The notes: generated by a model from the letters alone, not told the origin. Shown: positions 18,217-28,100, numbered from the stretch's first letter. The stretch is 64,000 nucleotides of DNA from Marinomonas atlantica (GCF_001639725.1 NZ_LTAW01000010.1:47325-111324); one strand, 5' to 3'. Made by a program: numbers and translations.

Positions 18217-18843
18217 ATGTCTTTCAGCCTTGCCGCCCTTAGCTCTATCGAACATGCTATCAACTACGCCATGAAACAAGACCCGCCGTCCCAACGCCAT
18301 TTGGCAAAGCTAGCGGGGCAGCAAATTTTTCTGGAAGTAGAAGATTTTAATCTGATCATTCAGATTCATGTGTTGGAAGAAGGCATCATGCTCGACTGCC
18401 CGCAAAGCATGGAATACATGGAGCTAGACGCCAAATTGGATACCCATGTTAAAGGCCCTAGTAGCGCTTATCGCAAGCTTCTAGAAGGGGATGGGTTCTT
18501 CGATGGGGATTTACGTATTCGCGGTAACGCTCAAGCACTGATGACGTTGCATAAAGTCATGCAAGGCTTTGAGTTTGATTGGGAAGGCATATTAGCAGAC
18601 AAGATTGGCGATCTACCCGCAGCGACCTTTGCACGTCTTATGCGTACTCAATGGACGTGGTCAAAAGAAGCTGCCACCAATGCCCGCGTGCATTTGGTGA
18701 ACTATCTGCAATCCAACAGTGAACTATTACCAAGCAAAATAGAATTTGATCACTTTGTTGATGAGACAGAGCGTCTAGGGATGCAGATCGAGCGCTTAGA
18801 CGCCAAACTCAAACAAGCTGAGCGTAAACGCCAAGCTTCGTAA
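18217..18843 (+). CDS. ubiJ: Ubiquinone biosynthesis accessory factor UbiJ (SCP2-domain protein)
   Basis: 208 residues with an SCP2-type lipid-binding domain in the first half (VEDFNLIIQIHVLEEGIML, then GDGFFDGDLRIRGNAQALMTLHKVMQ) and a C-terminal coiled coil (FVDETERLGMQIERLDAKLKQAERKR). UbiJ scaffolds the aerobic ubiquinone assembly complex. It normally lies between ubiE and ubiB; neither is present here. It starts 14 bp after the DUF971 gene. Assignment rests on domain order and length. Confidence 0.85.
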   Translation: MSFSLAALSSIEHAINYAMKQDPPSQRHLAKLAGQQIFLEVEDFNLIIQIHVLEEGIMLDCPQSMEYMELDAKLDTHVKGPSSAYRKLLEGDGFFDGDLRIRGNAQALMTLHKVMQGFEFDWEGILADKIGDLPAATFARLMRTQWTWSKEAATNARVHLVNYLQSNSELLPSKIEFDHFVDETERLGMQIERLDAKLKQAERKRQAS

Positions 18844-18863
18844 CACAACCCCCCCACTCTTTC

Positions 18864-21422
18864 TTAGTAAGGCGCTGTCACTGGAAGCGCCTTACTTTCA
18901 TCTAACCATCGTTCAAAATCTGTTGCCGACATCGGCCGGGCAAAATGATAGCCCTGCAGATAATTGCATCCTTGGCATGCTAGATATTCAGCTTGAGCGA
19001 CTGTTTCAACACCTTCTGCTACCACCTCCATATGAAGGCCTTGAGCCATCGCTATGGTTGCCGTAACAATGCACTCATCCGATTCATTTTTTCCGATACC
19101 GCTGACAAACGACTGGTCAATTTTTAAATAATGAGCCTCCAGCTCTTTTATGTAACTGAGCGAACAATAGCCTGTGCCGAAATCATCAATTGATATACTG
19201 ATATCGTGACGACGCAAAAGCAATAAATTGCGCAGCAGCTGCTTTGAGCGCACCATCAGCGTGGTTTCAGTAAACTCAACTGCAATTGCGCTGGCAGGAA
19301 TATCGTAAAGTTTCATGCTTTCCAATAACTCCAATGCAACATCTGAGTTCGACAATTGAATAGCCGAGATATTGATCGACAACTTACCAACTGGAACTTC
19401 TCGCAGGCGCCAATTCGCTAATTGACCCAATGCGGTATCGATGATCCAGCGCCCTAATTCAATGATTTGACCGCTATCTTCAGCAATCGGAATAAAGTCC
19501 GCAGGCGAAATCCACTCACCTTGTCGTTGCCAACGAACCAAGACTTCAGCACCTATAGATGCACCACTTTGAGCCGCCACTTGTGGCTGATAATGCAGCG
19601 ATAACTGGTCGACTTGATGTAATGCTTCTTCTAAATGACGTTGAGTTGCAACTCGACGCTGCATGTTTTCATCCATGGACTCGTCAAAGAAGCGATATGT
19701 ATTTTTACCAGATTGTTTCGCTCGATACATGGCTAAATCGGCTTGCCGTAATAGAGCAGATGCGTCAATTAAATCTATCTCATTCATCGATACACCCACA
19801 CTGCAGCTCACAGAAAACGTGGTATCTCGATAGTCAAAAGGAACCGCTAACGTCGACACGATATTTTGAGCTAGATAATGTATTTGGGCTTCTGTGCCTG
19901 CAGGATGTAGGAAAATAGCAAACTCGTCACCGCCTAAGCGTGACAATAATGCTTCATCAGGCATCAGTGATTGCAACTTATTAGCAACACGTTTTAGTAA
20001 TGCGTCACCGGCATCATGACCCAAGGTATCGTTGATTTCTTTAAACCGATCTAAATCGATAAACATTAATGCAACAGAACCATATTGGCGTTTAGAGACG
20101 CAGTCTTCTAAACATTGCTCAAAGTATCGGCGGTTAGCCAATCCAGTCAAATCGTCATGTTGCGCCATATACAAGACTTGCTGCTCTGCTTCCTTGCGAA
20201 CAGTAATGTCTTCGTGTACCGCGATAAAATATTCGATTTCACCCTTGTTATCCATGACCGGCGTAATGGTTTGCTCAACCGTAATAAGGTTGCCGTTTTT
20301 GTGTCGGTTAACCAGCTCATGCCGCCAACTATGCCCTTGGCTGATCGTACTCCAAAGCTCTTTAAAGAATGAGCGCTCATGGACACCGGAATTTAAAACT
20401 CGCGGGGTTTTACCTCGTACCTCCTTCACGCTATAGCCAGTTAACCGAATAAAAGCATCGTTAACCCATTCAATTTTACCTTTAGGATCGGTAATAAAAA
20501 TCGCATTGGCGGTACTTCGAATCGCCATACTGAGCAAATAGTTATTCCCTTGTATCTGATCTCGTTTATGTCTAAGCACGAGGTACATGGTAAGCATCAA
20601 CACCAAAACACTCGCCAACACCGCAAAGATGGTTTTAACCACTTGAGCATCATGGTACCAATTAGCTAGGGCGTCTTTGTTGTAAGACCTTATGGCGATG
20701 ACAATTGGATAAAAAGATGTGGCACGGTAACTATCTAGGTAATCGCCCTTTTGCCCTTGGCCTCTCATTTCCCCCCAAGATTGCTCCATAATCTGTGACT
20801 GAAACTTTTCATCTAGTAACTCAAGGTCGCTCCCAAAAACGTTTTCACCCGTAAATAAAAACAATGACACTTCACGATGACTACTGGAAACGGACTGAAA
20901 CAGACTTTGATAATAATTCAGGTTAATCGACCCAATCACATACCCAACCACCTCATCTTGGAGCTTGTAAGGCACACAAATTGGCCAGTATTCAAGCCCT
21001 GGAATCATTGCCTCATCCCCCCAGAAGCGTCCCTGCTGAGAAGGCAAAAATAGTACGTCTGTATTCGATACACGTTGCGAGCATTGTTTGGCTTGGGCTA
21101 GCGGCACAACATCAATACTGCGCATTTGTGGCAGACCATGCAGCAGCCTATCCTTTAATGTTTCCAATGCACGAGGTGGCCGCTCTAACACATTGGCTGA
21201 AATCGTTTGTAATGCACCAACAGCAGATTGCAAAGAACGAATCACAGAATCCTCGAGCGCATACGCTAACGAGGCACTGGTCATAGACTGCTCTTCTAAA
21301 GAACGTTCGTGGCCACGTACAAGAATGTTTTGTAAACTGATTACCATCACTAACAACACAATAACCGCACTCGACACGATCACTGTTTGACGCTGTATGA
21401 AAGTAGATATAATTTTAAGCAA
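18864..21422 (-). CDS. Membrane sensor with PAS, GGDEF and EAL domains (bifunctional c-di-GMP enzyme)
   Basis: 852 residues: transmembrane helix (about 12-32), a periplasmic sensing region of about 230 residues (Cache-like by layout), a second helix (about 263-283), a PAS/PAC domain (about 292-410), GGDEF (about 417-580) and EAL (about 590-845). The GGDEF motif is intact (SRLGGDEFAIF) and no RxxD inhibitory site precedes it. The EAL domain keeps its catalytic residues (EVLVRW, FTETTL, DDFGTGY, KIDQSFV, AEGVET), so both synthesis and breakdown of c-di-GMP are possible. It is divergent from a periplasmic binding-protein gene 87 bp away. Confidence 0.93.
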   Translation of the reverse strand: MLKIISTFIQRQTVIVSSAVIVLLVMVISLQNILVRGHERSLEEQSMTSASLAYALEDSVIRSLQSAVGALQTISANVLERPPRALETLKDRLLHGLPQMRSIDVVPLAQAKQCSQRVSNTDVLFLPSQQGRFWGDEAMIPGLEYWPICVPYKLQDEVVGYVIGSINLNYYQSLFQSVSSSHREVSLFLFTGENVFGSDLELLDEKFQSQIMEQSWGEMRGQGQKGDYLDSYRATSFYPIVIAIRSYNKDALANWYHDAQVVKTIFAVLASVLVLMLTMYLVLRHKRDQIQGNNYLLSMAIRSTANAIFITDPKGKIEWVNDAFIRLTGYSVKEVRGKTPRVLNSGVHERSFFKELWSTISQGHSWRHELVNRHKNGNLITVEQTITPVMDNKGEIEYFIAVHEDITVRKEAEQQVLYMAQHDDLTGLANRRYFEQCLEDCVSKRQYGSVALMFIDLDRFKEINDTLGHDAGDALLKRVANKLQSLMPDEALLSRLGGDEFAIFLHPAGTEAQIHYLAQNIVSTLAVPFDYRDTTFSVSCSVGVSMNEIDLIDASALLRQADLAMYRAKQSGKNTYRFFDESMDENMQRRVATQRHLEEALHQVDQLSLHYQPQVAAQSGASIGAEVLVRWQRQGEWISPADFIPIAEDSGQIIELGRWIIDTALGQLANWRLREVPVGKLSINISAIQLSNSDVALELLESMKLYDIPASAIAVEFTETTLMVRSKQLLRNLLLLRRHDISISIDDFGTGYCSLSYIKELEAHYLKIDQSFVSGIGKNESDECIVTATIAMAQGLHMEVVAEGVETVAQAEYLACQGCNYLQGYHFARPMSATDFERWLDESKALPVTAPY
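18866..18896 (+). terminator. Terminator hairpin after ubiJ, inside the convergent GGDEF-EAL gene
   Basis: An 11-bp perfect stem AGTAAGGCGCT / AGCGCCTTACT with a 9-base loop, 23 bp after the ubiJ stop. It covers the last codons of the opposite-strand gene. The T tail is weak (TTCATCT). Confidence 0.65.
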
Positions 21423-21509
21423 TGTTGTTAACCTAGATCAGTTCAAATAAGTTATAGTTCTGCATAATAAGCGTAGCTTATCGTTTATATTAGTAAGAGG
21501 TTTTGACGT

Positions 21510-22313
21510 ATGTCGCTTAGAGCCACAGCAAACACTTTCTTTTTTGGACTTCTTGTTCTACTGGCAGGGAATACCTTCGCGGAAACAAGCCCGACCCTCG
21601 ACGCTATCACAGAACGAGGGGAAATAAATGTCTGCATTTGGCCTGACTATTTCTCCATTACCTATCTCAGCCCACGCACCCAGCAGCTTGAAGGAATCGA
21701 TATTGACCTAAGCCAAGCTCTGGCAACGGATTTGGGCGTTCACGTAAATTACGTCAAAACCCATTTTGGCCGTTTTATGGATGACCTAGAAACAGGCAAG
21801 TGTGATATTGCCATGTTTGGAGTTGGTAATACCGAAGCACGTCGTCAGCGCATCGCTTTTACTGAGCCTTACTTGGCCAGCAATATGTATGCAGTCACGA
21901 CACAAAATCATCCGTTTATTAAACGCTGGCAGGATATGGATCAAAAAGGCGTCATAGTGTGTGTGCAAAAGGGAACTTACATGGAAAGCGCCATGCGTAA
22001 GTCACTCAAACACGCCACACTCACCACCGTGCGCAAACCAAACGAACGAGAATTAGAAGTACTGTCTGGCCGAGCAGACGTTTTTATTACAGATTATCCT
22101 TACGGGCAGAAGATGATCCATGTATACGACTGGGCTGAGCTACTCTCGCCACCTGGTAAGACAGAGCAGTTTCAATACTCTTATGCAGTTGCCAAAGGCG
22201 ACGCCAAGTGGCTAGCGCGCATGGAACAATTTGTCAGTGATATCAAGCATGATGGCCGCTTAGAAGCGGCAGCAGCACACAACAACTTGTCGCCAATCAT
22301 CATTACAGAGTAA
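21510..22313 (+). CDS. Periplasmic solute-binding protein, family 3 (amino-acid type), orphan
   Basis: 267 residues with a signal peptide (cleavage near NTFA-ET) and a family 3 solute-binding fold: GEINVCIWPDYFSI, GIDIDLSQALATDLG, CDIAMFGVGNTEARRQRIAFTEPYLAS and GRADVFITDYPYG. No ABC permease or ATPase gene is nearby. It is divergent from a PAS-GGDEF-EAL sensor, so it may deliver a ligand signal and not a transported solute; that is inference. Confidence 0.85.
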   Translation: MSLRATANTFFFGLLVLLAGNTFAETSPTLDAITERGEINVCIWPDYFSITYLSPRTQQLEGIDIDLSQALATDLGVHVNYVKTHFGRFMDDLETGKCDIAMFGVGNTEARRQRIAFTEPYLASNMYAVTTQNHPFIKRWQDMDQKGVIVCVQKGTYMESAMRKSLKHATLTTVRKPNERELEVLSGRADVFITDYPYGQKMIHVYDWAELLSPPGKTEQFQYSYAVAKGDAKWLARMEQFVSDIKHDGRLEAAAAHNNLSPIIITE

Positions 22314-22338
22314 AGTCCACTCCCCTAACTAAACAATC

Positions 22339-22376
22339 AAAAAAGCCCGAGCATGCATACAGTACTCGGGCTTTTT
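22339..22376. terminator. Bidirectional terminator between the binding-protein gene and argS
   Basis: AAAAAGCCCGAG ... CTCGGGCTTTTT, a symmetric hairpin with A and T flanks between two convergent genes. Confidence 0.92.
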
Positions 22377-22396
22377 AATGATCAGAAGCATTCAGC

Positions 22397-24130
22397 TTAC
22401 ATACGTTCTAGGGTTTCGATGCCTAGTAACTCTAGACCTTGTTTCAAGGTCGACGCCGTGTTCAACGCCAGTTGCAAACGGCTTTCTTTGACTGAGTCGT
22501 CAGCGTTTAGAATTGGGCAAGCTTCGTAGAAGGTCATGAAGATACCCGCAAGCTCGTATAAGTAGGCACACAAGAAATGTGGCATACCATCACTGATCAC
22601 TTGCTGAATCGCTTCTTCTAACTGACAAAGTTTCACTGCCAAAGCACGCTCTTGGTCTTCTACCACGGTAATCGGCGCATTCAACGCTGATACGTCCATT
22701 TCTGAACGGCGTACAATACTCGCCACACGTGAGTATGCGTACAACAAATAAGGCGCTGTATTACCTTCGAAGCTCAACATAGAGTCCCAGTTGAACACAT
22801 AATCAGAAGTACGGTTTTTCGACAAATCTGCGTATTTTACAGACGCGATACCAACCACTCGGCCGATGTTGCGTTGCTCATCTTCCGACATGTCTGGGTT
22901 TTTAGACGCTACCAATTGGAAGGCGCGTTCTTGCGCTTCTTCCAGCAATGCAGACAACTTCGCCACACCACCAGAACGGGTCTTAAATGGTTTACCATCG
23001 CTGCCCATCACCGTACCGAACGGCATGTGCTCTAGGCTGGTTTCGGGCTTCACAAAGTTCGCTTTACGCGACAAGGTAAAGATTTGCTGAAAATGCAACG
23101 ACTGACGCGCATCGACGAAGTACAACACTCGATCCGCATTCAGTGCTGTCTGACGGTAACGCACTGCGGCAAGATCCGTCGTAGCGTATAAGAAGCCACC
23201 GCCCGTTTTCTGCACAATAATAGGGGTAATCTCACCCTCTTTGTTTGCAAACTCTTCCATGAAGACACACTGTGCGCCGTTTGACTCTTGCAATAGGCCC
23301 TGTGCTTTCAGCTCACTAACCACATTCGCTAAGTCGTCGTTATAAGCACTTTCAGGTTTCACATCTTTACGTGCTAGAGAAACACCCAGCATTTGGTACG
23401 TCTCTTCACAGTGCTGTAATGACACTTGAATGAATTCATTCCAAAGCTTCAAACATTGCTCATCACCAGACTGAAGTGAAACAACTAATTCACGCGCATG
23501 CGCCGCAAATGCTTCATCTTCGTCAAAACAGATTTTCGCTTCACGATAGAAGGTTTCAAGATCAGAAAGCGCCATACTCACTTCTGAACTCTGCGCACGT
23601 AGACGCTCCATGTACGCCAGCAACATACCAAACTGAGTGCCCCAGTCACCGACGTGGTTCTGACGGACAACATTGTGGCCTAAGAACTCAAGGGTACGAA
23701 CTACCGCATCACCGATGACCGTAGAACGTAGGTGACCCACGTGCATTTCTTTGGCTAAGTTGGGGCCAGAGTAATCCACTACAACGTTTTGCGGATCCGC
23801 AACAATGGTCACGTCTAGGCGATCACTGTTACGCAGCTGCGCAAGAGCACCACTTAACCATTCGTTTTTCACGAAAATATTTATGAAGCCAGGGCCTGCA
23901 ATTTCGACTTTGTCAGCCACATCAGACATGTCTAATTGCTCAAGTACTTTGGCCGCAAACTCTCTTGGATTCGTGCCAATTTTCTTAGCCGCACCCATGA
24001 TGCCGTTGGCTTGGTAATCACCAAATTGAACTTTTGCAGACTGACGAACCAATGCTGGCGCATCTTCAGCCGCACCGGCTGCGACCATGGCCGCTTGAAT
24101 ACGTTGATTAAGAAGCGTTTGAATATTCAC
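22397..24130 (-). CDS. argS: Arginyl-tRNA synthetase
   Basis: A class I synthetase. The GTG at 24130 gives 577 residues starting (f)MNIQTLLNQ, matching both the length and the N-terminus of E. coli ArgS; an upstream in-frame start would add 16 unrelated residues. The HIGH-type motif is HVGH (130-133) after SGPNLAKEM. The KMSKS position is replaced by the usual ArgS loop (FKTRSGG). The C-terminal anticodon-binding DALR domain is complete. In Pseudomonas argS follows priA; here it lies about 7 kb from priA, downstream of ilvA and on the other strand. Confidence 0.97.
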   Translation of the reverse strand: MNIQTLLNQRIQAAMVAAGAAEDAPALVRQSAKVQFGDYQANGIMGAAKKIGTNPREFAAKVLEQLDMSDVADKVEIAGPGFINIFVKNEWLSGALAQLRNSDRLDVTIVADPQNVVVDYSGPNLAKEMHVGHLRSTVIGDAVVRTLEFLGHNVVRQNHVGDWGTQFGMLLAYMERLRAQSSEVSMALSDLETFYREAKICFDEDEAFAAHARELVVSLQSGDEQCLKLWNEFIQVSLQHCEETYQMLGVSLARKDVKPESAYNDDLANVVSELKAQGLLQESNGAQCVFMEEFANKEGEITPIIVQKTGGGFLYATTDLAAVRYRQTALNADRVLYFVDARQSLHFQQIFTLSRKANFVKPETSLEHMPFGTVMGSDGKPFKTRSGGVAKLSALLEEAQERAFQLVASKNPDMSEDEQRNIGRVVGIASVKYADLSKNRTSDYVFNWDSMLSFEGNTAPYLLYAYSRVASIVRRSEMDVSALNAPITVVEDQERALAVKLCQLEEAIQQVISDGMPHFLCAYLYELAGIFMTFYEACPILNADDSVKESRLQLALNTASTLKQGLELLGIETLERM

Positions 24131-24153
24131 AAAAAACCCATTTGTAGAATCAC

Positions 24154-24189
24154 ACAACCCTCTGGCAAAGCAATTCACCAGAGGGTTGT
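24154..24189 (-). other. Strong hairpin between ilvA and argS
   Basis: A perfect 12-bp stem ACAACCCTCTGG / CCAGAGGGTTGT with a 12-base loop, 24-59 bases upstream of the argS start. There is no T run on either strand. It may be a weak ilvA terminator or an argS leader structure. Confidence 0.55.
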
Positions 24190-24233
24190 CATGTTAGTAG
24201 AAGTTGGCGCTATGATAACCGATTTTCGACGAT

Positions 24234-25739
24234 TTAGCGAAAGAACAGCTTACATGCTGGGTTATCGTTCTCGTCTTGGTAAGGGTAGCCCAGTTCATCT
24301 AAGTAGCGCGTCACATCGGTCTCTTCACCTACTGCCTGTAAGCCCACTAATACTCGACCGTAAGCATCACCATGGTTACGATAATGGAACATAGAAATAT
24401 TCCACTGACCGCCCAGCGTATTGAGGAATTTTAGCAAGGCACCAGGACGTTCAGGGAACTCAAAACTGTACAGAAGCTCGCCTTTATCGCTGCGCAAATG
24501 ACCGCCGATCATGTGACGTACATGAACTTTTGCCGTTTCATCATCGGTCAAATCAATGATTTCGTAGTCTTTTAGGTCATGAAGCAAATCTTCACGGCTA
24601 TTAGGGCTACCACCCAAAGCCACACCAACGAATATAACCGCTTCGTTGTCATCACTGTAGCGATAGTTAAATTCGGTAATGGCACGGCCCACTAGCGCCT
24701 GACAGAAGTCTTTAAAGCTGCCTGGTGCTTCTGGAATTTTCACGGCAATGATCGCTTCGCGTTTTTCCCCCAGTTCGGCACGTTCTGACACATGGCGTAG
24801 ACGGTCGAAGTTCACGTTGGCACCGGAATTAATCGCCACTAAACGCTGACCCGTTGCACCTTCGCGCTCAATGTATTTCTTCAACCCTGCCAGTGCACAC
24901 GCGCCTGCCGGTTCAGTGATGGCACGAGTATCGTCGTAGATATCTTTGATCGCTGCACACATTTCATCGGTGTTCACAGTGATGACTTCATCAACGCATT
25001 CTTTGGCAATTTCAAATGTATTCTTACCAATCTCAGCGACCGCTACCCCTTCAGCAAAGATGCCTACTTGAGCCAAACGCGTTGGTTTACCTGCTTCCAT
25101 AGCCGCTTTTAAGCACGCCGCATCCGTTGGTTCCACACCGATGACTTTGATTTCTGGGCGCAAGTATTTGATGTACGCCGAAACACCCGCAATTAAGCCA
25201 CCACCACCAACGGGGATAAACACCGCGTCGATGTTTCCTTCGATCTGGCGCAACAGCTCCATACCGATGGTGCCTTGACCCGCAATGGTATCGATGTCAT
25301 CAAACGGGTGAACGTATACTTGGCCTGTTTGCGCCATAATTTCTTGAGACTTCGCAAAGGCTGCATCAAAGGCATCACCAGACAACACCACTTCCGCACC
25401 ACGAGCACGAACGGCATTCACTTTTACATCTGGCGTGGTTTCAGGCATAACGATCGTTGCTTTAATGCCTAACTTTTTCGCAGCTAACGCTAAGCCTTGT
25501 GCATGGTTACCCGCCGACGCTGCAATCACACCTTTGGCACGATCGGCTTCGGAAAGCTGAATAATTTTGTTGTATGCGCCACGAATCTTAAACGAGAACA
25601 CTGGCTGTAGGTCTTCGCGTTTCAAAATAATATCGTTACCCAAACGCTTAGAAAGTTGCGTGGCACGGGAAACGGGAGTTTCTACAGCGACGTCATAGAC
25701 GGGCGCTTGTAGAATTTTTTTGATGATCGTATGAGGCAT
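24234..25739 (-). CDS. ilvA: Threonine ammonia-lyase, biosynthetic
   Basis: 501 residues from the ATG at 25739, which has AGGA six bases upstream. The PLP lysine is in FSFKIRGAYNK (Lys51), and ASAGNHAQG and GGGGLIAGVSAYIK complete the PLP site. Two ACT-like regulatory domains follow (from about residue 325), as in the isoleucine-sensitive biosynthetic enzyme. It makes 2-oxobutanoate from threonine for isoleucine synthesis. It is divergent from rpiA, an arrangement also known from Pseudomonas. Confidence 0.95.
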   Translation of the reverse strand: MPHTIIKKILQAPVYDVAVETPVSRATQLSKRLGNDIILKREDLQPVFSFKIRGAYNKIIQLSEADRAKGVIAASAGNHAQGLALAAKKLGIKATIVMPETTPDVKVNAVRARGAEVVLSGDAFDAAFAKSQEIMAQTGQVYVHPFDDIDTIAGQGTIGMELLRQIEGNIDAVFIPVGGGGLIAGVSAYIKYLRPEIKVIGVEPTDAACLKAAMEAGKPTRLAQVGIFAEGVAVAEIGKNTFEIAKECVDEVITVNTDEMCAAIKDIYDDTRAITEPAGACALAGLKKYIEREGATGQRLVAINSGANVNFDRLRHVSERAELGEKREAIIAVKIPEAPGSFKDFCQALVGRAITEFNYRYSDDNEAVIFVGVALGGSPNSREDLLHDLKDYEIIDLTDDETAKVHVRHMIGGHLRSDKGELLYSFEFPERPGALLKFLNTLGGQWNISMFHYRNHGDAYGRVLVGLQAVGEETDVTRYLDELGYPYQDENDNPACKLFFR

Positions 25740-25994
25740 ATACATTCCTGCTTTTTTCTCCGAAAGCACGCCAGCAATGTGGCGTTCAAGGGGGTAACTC
25801 TGCTAAAAAACGAACCCGCAATATACTCCTTCCGCCCTTTATGAGCAAAGCCTTGGACGGGATTTGACTGCTTTTTAGGTGAACACGGCAACTTCGTCCT
25901 AGAGGGGTAACAATAGCTCGGCTAACTGACTATAATATGCCCACCCAATCGGGGTAACACCCTCACTCAAACATCAGTCACAGGTTTATCCAGC

Positions 25995-26666
25995 ATGACG
26001 CAAGACGATTTAAAAAAAGCAGTTGCTGTCGCCGCAGTTGAATACATTTTACCGCTACTTGAAGAAGACACCATTGTCGGTGTGGGTACGGGTTCAACCG
26101 CTAACATGTTCATAGACGAATTGGCGAAACACAAACAACTATTCGACGGCACCGTTGCAAGCTCTGAAGCTTCTGCAGAACGTCTAAAAGGTCACGGCAT
26201 TCCTGTGTATGACCTAAACGCTGTGAACTCGATCCGTGTTTACGTAGATGGTGCTGATGAATCAAACAATCACCTTCACCTAATTAAAGGTGGCGGTGCA
26301 GCACTAACACGCGAAAAAATTGTGGCCGCATGCTCAGAAGAATTCGTTTGCATCGCAGACGAGTCTAAACTGGTGAAAGTGCTAGGTGATTTCCCACTAC
26401 CAGTGGAAGTGATCCCGATGGCGCGCAGCTACGTGGCGCGTGAATTGGTCAAACTTGGCGGCGACCCAGTGTACCGTGAAGGTGTGGTCACAGATAACGG
26501 CAACAGCATCTTAGACGTATACAACCTAGAAATCCTTGATCCGGTTGCGCTAGAAACAAGCATCGATGGCATTGTGGGTGTGGTGACCAATGGCTTGTTC
26601 GCGAAACGTGCGGCAGACATTTTGCTGCTCGGCACCAAAGACGGTATTAAAACCCTAAAAAAGTAA
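25995..26666 (+). CDS. rpiA: Ribose-5-phosphate isomerase A
   Basis: 223 residues, full length. The phosphate-binding loop GVGTGSTA (29-36), [10 protein letters not shown], the catalytic [14 protein letters not shown] stretch and the conserved C-terminal [12 protein letters not shown] are present. It interconverts ribose-5-phosphate and ribulose-5-phosphate. It is divergent from ilvA and followed by a strong terminator. Confidence 0.97.
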   Translation: MTQDDLKKAVAVAAVEYILPLLEEDTIVGVGTGSTANMFIDELAKHKQLFDGTVASSEASAERLKGHGIPVYDLNAVNSIRVYVDGADESNNHLHLIKGGGAALTREKIVAACSEEFVCIADESKLVKVLGDFPLPVEVIPMARSYVARELVKLGGDPVYREGVVTDNGNSILDVYNLEILDPVALETSIDGIVGVVTNGLFAKRAADILLLGTKDGIKTLKK

Positions 26667-26710
26667 CCTGATTGTATTCTAGTCTCAGCCATTACTTAAT
26701 GTCTAAAGGG

Positions 26711-26757
26711 CCTTTGTACGATCCCATATGTAGTAATCGTACAAAGGTCTGCTTTTT
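26711..26757. terminator. Terminator between rpiA and the convergent SnoaL-like gene
   Basis: A 12-bp perfect stem CCTTTGTACGAT / ATCGTACAAAGG (26711-26747) with a GCTTTTTATT tail on the plus strand. Confidence 0.85.
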
Positions 26758-26759
26758 AT

Positions 26760-27161
26760 TCACGACCTATAAGTCATTGTTGTCACATTTTCCCTAAAAT
26801 AGTCCACCTGACCATCCAACTCATGGGAAACGATATAAGTGCGGCTATCCACATCTCGCCCTTCTAGTCCATACCAAAACGATTGATCAAACGTTGTAAT
26901 AAACCACCCATCATCCAATGATTCTGATGTCAGCCCCGTAATTTTTGTACCATTAGGAAACACTTCTTTACCCAATTGAGCCAATACCTTCATCAACCCT
27001 GCTTTGCTATCACAGCACTGCCATTGGGTATCAGCATCGTCTTTATAATGATCAATGCGTAGGTCAATATCATCAGAAAAAAACGTTAATAACGTCATAT
27101 CTCCCGCTTCAAATAAATTTAGTACTCGGTGAATCGCAATATCACTGTGGCGCTCTAACAT
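26760..27161 (-). CDS. SnoaL/NTF2-like small protein
   Basis: 133 residues with the alpha+beta cone pattern of the NTF2-like superfamily: an N-terminal helix pair, FFSDDIDLRIDHYKDDA, and a C-terminal beta sheet (ITGLTSESLDDGWFITTFDQSFWYG). Members bind small hydrophobic ligands or act as isomerases; no catalytic set can be assigned. It is divergent from a LysR regulator 117 bp away, which may control it. Confidence 0.6.
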   Translation of the reverse strand: MLERHSDIAIHRVLNLFEAGDMTLLTFFSDDIDLRIDHYKDDADTQWQCCDSKAGLMKVLAQLGKEVFPNGTKITGLTSESLDDGWFITTFDQSFWYGLEGRDVDSRTYIVSHELDGQVDYFRENVTTMTYRS

Positions 27162-27278
27162 GTCTTACTCCTAGTGCTGACTTAGAATCGGTAATTTTCC
27201 GTTTTCATGCATCTAGAGTAGCGCCTTTAAATCAATAGATATAATATAGTTTTTATTATCTAAACATAGAAATTTTAT

Positions 27279-28100
27279 ATGATAGAAACCAAACCGCTTT
27301 ATTACTTTGTGGCGGCCTATGAAGAAGGGTCCGTCACCGCGGCCGCTTCACGCTGCTTCATCGCTCAACCATCCATTACTCACGCAATTAAATCATTAGA
27401 AAACCACTTAGGAACTAAGCTATTTGAACGCAGTAAACAAGGCGTAAAGCCCACGCCAGAAGGAGAAAAGCTTTACAAGCTTGCACTAGAGCTACTCTTA
27501 CAAAGCCAACAAATAGAATCCGCTTTTACGCCAGACAGTAGGATTGAAATGCCTATCTACATACAGTCCGACATAAACACTGAGTACTACCAGAATATTA
27601 TTGAATCACTCCAAAGCAGCTCTTCCCTCATCGACCTATTCATTGTCAATGAGATTGAGCAAGCACAGCTAGCAATCATTGATGAAGAAAGGATACCCGC
27701 GCAATTCCAATTCAAATTGCTCAATAAAGAAGAATATAAATTGGTCGTTAGACAGGATCATCCTTTAACCAGGAAAAAAGAGATTACTCTAAGAGATTTT
27801 GAGGCTCTCACATTTATTGCCCGCCCATACTGCACCAAGCAAAAAGCTTTTGAACGTCTAACTAACGAACAAAAAATCACTATTACTTACAAAGGTAACG
27901 CGATACATGACTTACAGATTCAAGGGTTAGTAAAACTAGGGCTGGGGGTCGCACTGATACCTGAGTCGTACATGCAACAAGATAAAGGCTTAAAATATCT
28001 TTCAATCACGTTAAAAACACCTATTAAACGCTCTGTAGCACTCGCATATCGCAAATTACCGAAAGAACTGATGGAAACCGTAAAAAGAATTAGGGAGTAG
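27279..28100 (+). CDS. LysR-family transcriptional regulator
   Basis: 273 residues, slightly short for the family. The N-terminal winged helix-turn-helix is clear (YYFVAAYEEGSVTAAASRCFIAQPSITHAIKSLENHLGTKLFER), followed by a periplasmic-binding-like effector domain. It starts within a few bases of an A+T-rich leader. LysR genes often regulate the divergent neighbour, here the SnoaL-like gene at 26760-27161. The ligand is unknown. Confidence 0.92.
   Translation: MIETKPLYYFVAAYEEGSVTAAASRCFIAQPSITHAIKSLENHLGTKLFERSKQGVKPTPEGEKLYKLALELLLQSQQIESAFTPDSRIEMPIYIQSDINTEYYQNIIESLQSSSSLIDLFIVNEIEQAQLAIIDEERIPAQFQFKLLNKEEYKLVVRQDHPLTRKKEITLRDFEALTFIARPYCTKQKAFERLTNEQKITITYKGNAIHDLQIQGLVKLGLGVALIPESYMQQDKGLKYLSITLKTPIKRSVALAYRKLPKELMETVKRIRE

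Noticed and set aside
20032..20436. Plus-strand frames inside the PAS-GGDEF-EAL gene
   Set aside because: Shadows of a well-supported 852-residue protein.
22985..23010. Missing KMSKS motif in ArgS as a defect
   Set aside because: Many bacterial ArgS proteins lack a canonical KMSKS; the loop FKTRSGG is normal for the family.
27279..28100. LysR gene as truncated
   Set aside because: It is a little short at 273 residues, but start, HTH and effector domain are complete with no frame break.
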